Below, piece after piece: positions 13,916 to 19,520 of a stretch of DNA of 19,520 nucleotides. The translations under genes were made by a program, and so were the position numbers. Within the stretch, counting starts at the first letter, position 1; each line of letters begins with the position of its first letter. The stretch is from assembly GCA_934591725.1 (NCBI GenBank), contig CAKTPR010000037.1, positions 1-19,520 of the forward strand, written 5' to 3'. Origin of the DNA: an uncultured Oscillospiraceae bacterium (lineage in GTDB: Bacteria; Bacillota; Clostridia; Oscillospirales; Oscillospiraceae). The notes beneath the pieces were generated by a model. That model saw only the letters and a program-made list of their open reading frames with translations. It did not search any database and had not been told where the DNA came from.

Positions 13916-16228
13916 GTGATAATCAATTATTATAAACGGCGCGCCGAGGGGGTAGTTCATATCAAAAGCAACGAAAAATTCACGCAGCGGGCAGAGCTTG
14001 CCATCGAAAACGCACGCGCAGCGGCGGGCGAGCTTGGGCACGGCTATGTCGGCACCGAGCATCTGCTGCTCGGCATCATCGCTGAAAAGGACGGCCTCGG
14101 CGCGCGCATACTGCGCTCTCAAGGGCTTGACGGCGAGCGGCTGCGCGGCATAATCATACGCCGCAGCGGCGTCGGCAGCCCCGCAAAGCCGAGCCAAGGG
14201 CTGACGGAACGGGCGCAGCGCGCGGTGGAGCGCGCCGCGGAGGAGGCGCGCTGCCTTCAGCAGAGCTATATCGGCACGGAGCACCTGCTGCTCGGTCTGC
14301 TGCGCCAGAGCGACTGCGGAGCCGCCGCCGTGCTGCGCGAGGCCGGCTGCGACCTCAACGATATCTACACCGACATTATGGCAGTGTTCGGAAACCCCGA
14401 TTTCCGCGGAAAGCCCCAGGCGGGCGCGGCGCGCAGCACGATACGCCGCGCGGACACGCGCGTGCTCGACCAGTACAGCCGCGACCTGACCGATCTCGCC
14501 GCGGGCGGAGCCTTCGACCCCGTCGTTGGGCGGACGGAGGAGATACGCCGTGCGATACAGATCCTCTCGCGCCGCAGCAAGAATAACCCCGTGCTCGTCG
14601 GGGAGCCGGGCGTCGGCAAGACCGCCGTCGCCGAGGGGCTCGCGATGTGCGTTGCGCAGGGGCAGGCTCCGGCAGAGCTCAAGAACAAGCGCATAGTGTC
14701 GCTCGATATCCCGGCAATGCTCGCAGGGACGAAGTACCGCGGCGACTTTGAGGAGCGCGTGAAGTCCGTGCTGCGCGACGTGCGCCGTGCGGGGGACATC
14801 ATCCTCTTTATAGACGAGCTGCACACCATCATCGGCGCGGGCAGCGCCGAGGGCGCAATAGACGCGGCAAACATCCTCAAGCCCGCGCTCGGCCGCGGCG
14901 AGGTGCAGATAATCGGCGCGACGACGCCGGAGGAATACCGGCGGCACATTGAAAAGGACGCCGCGCTCGAGCGGCGCTTCCAGCCGGTGAAGGTCGGTGA
15001 GCCTGACCGCGAGCAGACGATGGAGATGCTGCGCAGCGTGCGCACGCCGCTTGAACGGCACCACGGCGTCAGGCTCACGGCGGGCGCGATGCGCGCGGCC
15101 TACGAGCTCTCGGTGCGGTATATAAACGACCGCTTCCTGCCGGATAAGGCGATCGACCTGCTCGATGAAGCGGCAGCCGCCGTACACGTCGCGGGCGAGC
15201 GGATAACCGTCGAGACGCAGGACGTGGCACAGGTCGTGTCCATGTGGACGGGCGTGCCAGTGACAGGGCTTGACGCGGACGAGAGCCTGCGGCTCCTGAC
15301 TCTTGAAAAGCAGCTGCGCGAGCGCATCATCGGTCAGGATGAGGCCGTCTCCGCCGTGGCGCGCGCGATACGCCGCGGGCGCGTCGGGCTCAAGGATCCG
15401 GGGCGGCCTGTCGGCTCGTTCCTGTTCCTGGGCCCCACGGGCGTCGGAAAGACGGAGCTGTGCCGCGCGCTGGCCGCGACCGTCTACGGCGACGAGGGCG
15501 CGATGATACGGCTCGATATGTCCGAGTACATGGAGAAGCACTCGGTCAGCCGCCTGATAGGCTCCCCTCCCGGCTACGTCGGCTATGAGGACGGCGGCCA
15601 GCTCACCGAGAAGGTGCGGCGCAAGCCGTGGTCGGTGGTGCTGTTCGACGAGATAGAGAAGGCGCACGAGGACGTGTGGGGCATCCTGCTCCAGATCATG
15701 GACGACGGGCACCTCACCGACTCGGCGGGGCGGCGGATAGACTTTTCAAACACGGTCATCGTAATGACCTCGAACATCGGCGCGAAGGCGATAACCGAAA
15801 ACCGACCGCAGCTCGGCTTCACCGGCGGCGGAGAGCCTGACGGCGAGACGATGCGCAGCCGTGTCATGGAGGAGCTGCGCGCGACGTTCAGGCCGGAGTT
15901 TCTCAACCGCGTGGACGAGACGATAATCTTCCGCAGACTCGGTGAGGAGGATATGCTGGAGATCACACAGACGATGCTCACGCAGGTCGCCGGGCGATTC
16001 AACGCTCTCGGCCTTGAGCTGAGCGTACCGCAGGAGACGGCGCAGTGGCTGGCGCATGAGGGCTATGACGAGCGCTTCGGCGCAAGGCCGCTGCGCAGAA
16101 CATTGCAGCACAGCCTTGAGGACACCGCGGCGGACATGCTGCTCGACGGGCGCATCGCCCGCGGGGACAGGGTCACGGCGATGGCCGCAGACGGCGGGAT
16201 CATACTGGTCAGGGACAAAGAGACTTGA
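13916..16228 (+). CDS. clpC: ClpC-like AAA+ unfoldase lacking the middle (M) domain
   Basis: A Hsp100 ATPase that unfolds proteins for ClpP. Order: two Clp N repeats (residues about 20-165, each with GTEHLLLG), AAA1 (Walker A GEPGVGKT 229-236, FIDELHTIIGAG), AAA2 (GPTGVGKT near 505, LFDEIEKAHEDV, SPPGYVGYEDGG), and a C-terminal FGARPLRRTLQH. LGF at 633-635 matches the ClpP-binding loop. The usual 50-60-residue coiled-coil with UVR motif between DEAAAAVHVAG and ETQDVAQVVSMWTGVP is absent, so adaptor-driven hexamer control should differ. The start is uncertain. GTG 13916 (AGGG seven bases upstream) is given here. Alignment with other ClpC proteins places the first residue at an ATC codon (13961) that has a better ribosome site, AGGGGG eight bases upstream. 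A GTG at 13835 is also open. Confidence 0.9.
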   Translation: MIINYYKRRAEGVVHIKSNEKFTQRAELAIENARAAAGELGHGYVGTEHLLLGIIAEKDGLGARILRSQGLDGERLRGIIIRRSGVGSPAKPSQGLTERAQRAVERAAEEARCLQQSYIGTEHLLLGLLRQSDCGAAAVLREAGCDLNDIYTDIMAVFGNPDFRGKPQAGAARSTIRRADTRVLDQYSRDLTDLAAGGAFDPVVGRTEEIRRAIQILSRRSKNNPVLVGEPGVGKTAVAEGLAMCVAQGQAPAELKNKRIVSLDIPAMLAGTKYRGDFEERVKSVLRDVRRAGDIILFIDELHTIIGAGSAEGAIDAANILKPALGRGEVQIIGATTPEEYRRHIEKDAALERRFQPVKVGEPDREQTMEMLRSVRTPLERHHGVRLTAGAMRAAYELSVRYINDRFLPDKAIDLLDEAAAAVHVAGERITVETQDVAQVVSMWTGVPVTGLDADESLRLLTLEKQLRERIIGQDEAVSAVARAIRRGRVGLKDPGRPVGSFLFLGPTGVGKTELCRALAATVYGDEGAMIRLDMSEYMEKHSVSRLIGSPPGYVGYEDGGQLTEKVRRKPWSVVLFDEIEKAHEDVWGILLQIMDDGHLTDSAGRRIDFSNTVIVMTSNIGAKAITENRPQLGFTGGGEPDGETMRSRVMEELRATFRPEFLNRVDETIIFRRLGEEDMLEITQTMLTQVAGRFNALGLELSVPQETAQWLAHEGYDERFGARPLRRTLQHSLEDTAADMLLDGRIARGDRVTAMAADGGIILVRDKET

Positions 16229-16289
16229 CGCGCCGGAGTTCAGCGAGTATTATTATATCTACAACTATTTGAATTACGGAGAATGCCGA

Positions 16290-17639
16290 ATGAAGAAACA
16301 GATGATCTCGCTGCTCCTTTGCCTGATTATGTTCGCCTCGATGCTCCCGGCGGCAAGCGCCGATGTGCTTGAGGATGTACACATCGCGGACGCAGGTTCA
16401 CTCCCGGCGGCGCTTGAAGCAAACGACAGGAAGGCCGTTCTGAAAGCGCTCGAAGGCGATCTTGCCGGCAATGCCGTCGTTGTCGATCTCAAGACCTTCA
16501 ACGCCGTGGTCATCACGCCGGCTGAAAAGTTCCTCGATATGTACGGGGCAATGCCGGATGTTGAAAACCGCGTTGTGATAGGGCGGTACGAAAACGAGAA
16601 GGCCGACGCAAAGACCGCATTGAGCAAGGACACATGGAGCTTTATGTTCTATCCCCAGAAGGGGCAGTATAAGTCCGAGTTCATATATGCGCTCACGGCG
16701 GATCTGAGAAACCTGAGTCTGCCCGAACGCGAGGAGCTGGAGACCGACGCGCTCCTCGACAGCGCGCTGTTCGTGCGCGAGCGCGGGTTTTACGATGTGA
16801 ACGGGAACGTCTGCTCCGGCTGCGGAACCTATACGCACGAGCCTGCGGATCACTCCGTGCTGCCCTGCGGCGTTCACATGTCCTGCAATAACGACAAGAA
16901 CGACATCGCGCATTACGCGCGCTGCCAGGAGTGCGGACGCATGTCCTGCGCCTGCTACTGCAACAACTATCTCTCCGCGCCGATCTGCATCGCTGTCACG
17001 GGAAGCGGTGAATACGCCGTCGCCGGTAATTTCCATGAGCTTATCTCCCTGTCCTTCGACAAGGGGGCAGACGTCAAATATATAGGCCTTGAGGAAGCGC
17101 CGAAGGTCTCTCCCACCCCCGTGCCGTCGGAGAAGCCGGAGGACGCAGCTCCCGCGGAGACGCAGGAGGAGACGGCCGAATCCGCGGAAAAGCCGGCATA
17201 CCGCCCCAATGAGGAGCTCACGCCGGAGGTCAAGTGCGCCGTATGCAAAAAGAGCCTTACGTTATCGCAGGGCATAGCCCTTAACTGCGGCGACCACTAC
17301 ACCTGCCCGGAGTGCAGAGAGAAGCTGACCGGCACGAAAGAGAGCGCGCATCAGGACGTCCTTGAGTGCGGCCACTATTCCTGCGACGGCAAGAAGCACT
17401 CGACGGAGATATTCAGCGAGAGCTGCCCGAATGAGCCGAAGCACCACAAGTGCGAGGGCGAGACGGGCATACACGAGTGCTCCGCCTGCGGCAAGCAGTT
17501 TCCCTGCGAGGACGCCGCGCAGCACGCGAGCTGCTATGTATGCGGCAGAGCGATATGCGTCGGGGAACACATTGACTGCGACTACTGCGGCGGCAGATGG
17601 TGCGACGGCTGCTACCACGGCCCCGGCTCCTGCGTCTGA
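16290..17639 (+). CDS. Secreted cysteine-rich protein with zinc-finger-like CxxC repeats
   Basis: A 449-residue protein of unknown function. Residues 1-24 form a signal peptide (KKQMISLLLCLIMF, cut after AASA). Residues 25 to about 172 are a Cys-free domain, followed by a first block of ten cysteines (about 174-233; CSGCG, CQECGRMSCACYC). A Pro/Glu-rich linker spans about 274-312, and a second block of 20 cysteines covers about 315-449 (CAVCKK, CPEC, CSACGKQF, CYVCGRAIC, CDYCGGRWCDGC). Spacing of CxxC pairs with intervening His/Cys resembles treble-clef or RING-like zinc fingers, which is unusual outside the cell; disulfides are the alternative. GGAG lies eight bases before the ATG. It follows clpC by 61 bases and may be co-transcribed. 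No family was recognised. Confidence 0.85.
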   Translation: MKKQMISLLLCLIMFASMLPAASADVLEDVHIADAGSLPAALEANDRKAVLKALEGDLAGNAVVVDLKTFNAVVITPAEKFLDMYGAMPDVENRVVIGRYENEKADAKTALSKDTWSFMFYPQKGQYKSEFIYALTADLRNLSLPEREELETDALLDSALFVRERGFYDVNGNVCSGCGTYTHEPADHSVLPCGVHMSCNNDKNDIAHYARCQECGRMSCACYCNNYLSAPICIAVTGSGEYAVAGNFHELISLSFDKGADVKYIGLEEAPKVSPTPVPSEKPEDAAPAETQEETAESAEKPAYRPNEELTPEVKCAVCKKSLTLSQGIALNCGDHYTCPECREKLTGTKESAHQDVLECGHYSCDGKKHSTEIFSESCPNEPKHHKCEGETGIHECSACGKQFPCEDAAQHASCYVCGRAICVGEHIDCDYCGGRWCDGCYHGPGSCV

Positions 17640-17658
17640 GCCCCTTTCATAAAGCATT

Positions 17659-17690
17659 AAACCCACCGGATATCCCCGGTGGGTTTTGGT
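17659..17690. terminator. Terminator between the Cys-rich gene and ttcA
   Basis: AAACCCACCGG and CCGGTGGGTTT pair around a short loop and are followed by TTGGTTT. It ends the Cys-rich gene, and because it sits at the junction of convergent genes and begins AAA on the left it may also stop ttcA. Confidence 0.8.
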
Positions 17691-17691
17691 T

Positions 17692-18423
17692 TCAGCGTTC
17701 GATCCTGCCCCATCCCTTGAGCGGCAGGCGCTGCATCGCGCCGAATATCTTGGACTTCATGTCCGGGTACTGCACGCTCATGGTCTTCAGCAGCTGCTTT
17801 ATCTCATAGCGCTTGCTGCCCTTGTCCTCCGGGCAGGGGTTCTCGACGATAGGCACATTGAGCTCACGCGCAAGGTTCGTTATCTTCTGCTCCCCGGCGT
17901 AGATGAGCGGGCGTATCTGGGTAACGCCGGAGCGGTCGAGGAAGGTCACGGGCTGGAAGCAGCTTATGCGCCCTTCAAACAGCAGACTCATCATATAGGT
18001 CTCGACCGCGTCGTCAAAATGGTGGCCGAGGGCGAGCTTGTTCAGATTCCGCTCACGCAGGACGTTATTGAGCGCGCCGCGGCGCATCTTCGCGCACAGC
18101 GAGCAGGGGTTATCCTCCTTGCGCACGTCGAAAACTATCTCCTTGATGTCGGTCTTAACGCAGGTATACGGTATGCTGAGCTCTTCGCACAGCTCGCGCA
18201 CGGGCGTGAAGTCCATGCCCTCAAAGCCCAGCTCTATCGTCACGGCCTCAAGCTCGAACGGCTCCGGGTAATACTGCCGCAGGCAGTTGAGCGCGAGGAG
18301 CAGCACCATGCTGTCCTTCCCGCCGGACACGCCGACGGCCACGCGGTCGCCCGCCTGTATCATGCGGTAATCGTCCACGGCGCGGCGGACAGTGCCGGTA
18401 AAATCACTCAATGCGTCTCTCAT
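17692..18423 (-). CDS. ttcA: TtcA-family tRNA 2-thiocytidine synthetase
   Basis: A PP-loop ATPase of 243 residues that, in the characterised family, adds sulfur to cytidine 32 of tRNAs using an iron-sulfur cluster. It has the ATP pyrophosphatase motif SGGKDS (33-38), the cluster cysteines C107 and C110 (PCSLCAKMRRG) and the third C197 (ENPCPEDKGSKR). LGHHFDDAVETYMMSLLFEG is also typical. GGAG lies about seven bases before the ATG. Length is shorter than E. coli TtcA (311) but usual for the compact Firmicute form. The exact tRNA substrate is inferred. No clear promoter was found in the AT-rich upstream stretch. Confidence 0.88.
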   Translation of the reverse strand: MRDALSDFTGTVRRAVDDYRMIQAGDRVAVGVSGGKDSMVLLLALNCLRQYYPEPFELEAVTIELGFEGMDFTPVRELCEELSIPYTCVKTDIKEIVFDVRKEDNPCSLCAKMRRGALNNVLRERNLNKLALGHHFDDAVETYMMSLLFEGRISCFQPVTFLDRSGVTQIRPLIYAGEQKITNLARELNVPIVENPCPEDKGSKRYEIKQLLKTMSVQYPDMKSKIFGAMQRLPLKGWGRIER

Positions 18424-18529
18424 GGTTTTTCTCCTTCGGCGAAATGGAAAAATCGAATTTAGATTTTCAGAGATTTCGGGCGGATTTCAGAGCATTTGTG
18501 AGCTTTGAAAATCAAAATCAAATTTGCTG

Positions 18530-18558
18530 TTGACATGCCCGGTTCCTTGTGATATAAA
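18530..18558 (+). promoter_or_regulatory. Sigma-A promoter of rplM-rpsI
   Basis: A perfect TTGACA (18530-18535), a 17-base spacer and TATAAA (18553-18558), as expected for a highly expressed ribosomal protein operon. The start point is near 18565. Confidence 0.85.
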
Positions 18559-18564
18559 GATAAA

Positions 18565-18638
18565 GCGCGTTTGAGATATATTGTACTTTCGCGCGCATGA
18601 AATGTCAAAACATTTATCATTTATATGGAGGCAAGAAC
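18565..18638 (+). promoter_or_regulatory. rplM leader with two hairpins
   Basis: The leader can form GCGCG/CGCGC (18565-18594) and AAATG/CATTT (18600-18615) stems before the GGAGG site. L13 leaders that control their own operon are known in Firmicutes. Similarity of this one to that family was not tested. Confidence 0.4.
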
Positions 18639-19067
18639 ATGTCCACTACTATGCTGACCAAGGAGACCGTTGAGCGCAAATGGTACATCCTTGATGCAGC
18701 CGGCAAGCCCATGGGCAAGACCGCTGCACTGGCCGCCGACATTCTCCGCGGCAAACTCAAGACCGATTATACTCCTCATGTTGACTGCGGCGACTACGTC
18801 ATCATCATCAACGCCAAGGACGCAGTCCTCACCGGCAAGAAGCTGGAGCAGAAGTACTACCGTACCCACTCCGGTTATCCCGGCGGCCTGAAGGAGACCC
18901 AGTACAAGACCCTGATGGCAAAGAAGCCTGAGCTCGCAATGCGTCTGGCCGTCCGCGGCATGCTGCAGAAGAACACCATCGCACAGTGGCAGCTCAAGCG
19001 CCTGAGAATCTTCGCAGGCAGCGAGCACACCCATGCAGCCCAGAAGCCCGAAGTCTGGGATCGCTAA
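18639..19067 (+). CDS. rplM: 50S ribosomal protein L13
   Basis: L13 binds 23S rRNA early in large-subunit assembly. The 142-residue length and motifs are standard: RKWYILDAAGKPMGKTAALAA, the segment DYVIIINAKDAVLTGKK, the YRTHSGYPGGLKE run, and AVRGMLQKN. The ATG at 18639 follows GGAGG by seven bases; the frame is open 14 codons further upstream inside the leader, without a ribosome site. It is the first gene of the conserved rplM-rpsI pair. Confidence 0.98.
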   Translation: MSTTMLTKETVERKWYILDAAGKPMGKTAALAADILRGKLKTDYTPHVDCGDYVIIINAKDAVLTGKKLEQKYYRTHSGYPGGLKETQYKTLMAKKPELAMRLAVRGMLQKNTIAQWQLKRLRIFAGSEHTHAAQKPEVWDR

Positions 19068-19083
19068 GAGGAGGTAAAAGAAT

Positions 19084-19494
19084 ATGGCAACCTATAAGTG
19101 CAAGAAGCCCTACATGTACGGTACCGGCCGCAGAAAGTCCTCTGTTGCCCGCGTTCACCTCATCCCCAACGGCACCGGCGCAGTCACCATCAACGGCCGT
19201 GATATAGACGATTACTTCGGTCTTGAGACCCTGAAGCTCATCGTCCGTCAGCCCCTCGTCGCCACCGGCACTGTCGGCAAGGTCGACATCGAAGCTACCG
19301 TCGCAGGCGGCGGCGTTTCCGGTCAGGCCGGCGCTATCCGTCATGGCATCTCCCGCGCGCTGCTCCTCGTCGATGACAGCTACCGCGCACCTCTGAAGGC
19401 CGCCGGTCTCCTGACCCGTGACCCGAGAATGAAAGAGCGTAAAAAGTACGGTCTCAAAGCAGCTCGTCGCGCTCCGCAGTTCAGCAAGCGATAA
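19084..19494 (+). CDS. rpsI: 30S ribosomal protein S9
   Basis: S9 sits in the head of the small subunit, where its C-terminal tail reaches the P-site tRNA. The 136-residue protein has GTGRRKSSVARV, VAGGGVSGQAGAIRHGISRAL, TRDPRMKERKKYG and the expected C-terminus ending in QFSKR. A strong AGGAGG precedes the ATG by about nine bases, and rplM ends 16 bases upstream. The 26 bases after the stop show no further gene or terminator before the window ends. Confidence 0.98.
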   Translation: MATYKCKKPYMYGTGRRKSSVARVHLIPNGTGAVTINGRDIDDYFGLETLKLIVRQPLVATGTVGKVDIEATVAGGGVSGQAGAIRHGISRALLLVDDSYRAPLKAAGLLTRDPRMKERKKYGLKAARRAPQFSKR

Positions 19495-19520
19495 TCGACT
19501 GCTCAGACTATATCAAAATG

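Noticed and set aside
13910..15712. A 600-codon open frame on the minus strand
   Set aside because: It is the shadow of the GC-rich clpC gene, is rich in Arg/Ala/His with no recognisable domain, and has no promoter or ribosome site.
18462..18513. GATTTTCA/TGAAAATC inverted repeat upstream of ttcA and rplM
   Set aside because: An 8-bp match in AT-rich sequence with a 36-base loop is likely by chance, and it does not align with a promoter.

Overview
The window is about 60% GC chromosomal DNA from a spore-forming clostridial Firmicute, most likely Oscillospiraceae/Ruminococcaceae-like. This rests on spmA/spmB, an AbrB-type regulator with a Cys4 tail, a ClpC-type ATPase, strong GGAGG ribosome sites, near-consensus sigma-A promoters, a TRAP/hexuronate sugar-acid locus and the usual rplM-rpsI pair. 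Genus is not determined.

Layout. (1) 1-1500, minus: a secreted protein with Asp/Gly/Asn-rich 12-residue tandem repeats, running off the left edge. (2) 1745-5930: an AraC regulator diverging from uxaC-uxuB-uxuA, which takes hexuronates to 2-keto-3-deoxygluconate (KDG). The promoters overlap and carry two near-perfect palindromes. (3) 5942-11220: an IclR regulator diverging from a TRAP transporter (dctP, dctQ, dctM) followed by an RraA-like aldolase gene. A 460-base gap between dctP and dctQ holds a GNRA-loop hairpin and a roughly 320-base element bounded by long inverted arms. dctP lacks any signal peptide. (4) 11223-12450: spmA-spmB behind a sigma-E-like promoter, diverging from the AbrB gene. 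(5) 12770-13731, minus: trmN6 and a small 2[4Fe-4S] ferredoxin. (6) 13916-17690: a ClpC-like unfoldase without the middle coiled-coil domain, then a secreted protein with 30 cysteines. (7) 17692-19494: ttcA (minus), then rplM-rpsI behind a consensus promoter and a structured leader.

How it fits together. The TRAP system probably imports a sugar acid, UxaC/UxuB/UxuA convert hexuronate to KDG, and the RraA-like protein may cleave a 4-hydroxy-2-oxo acid to pyruvate. No KDG kinase or KDPG aldolase is encoded here, so the RraA-like protein acting directly on KDG is a testable hypothesis. The rest is sporulation and housekeeping. Most novel candidates: the dctP-dctQ structured element, the extracellular Cys-rich protein, the RraA-like enzyme, and the M-domain-less ClpC with an unclear start codon.
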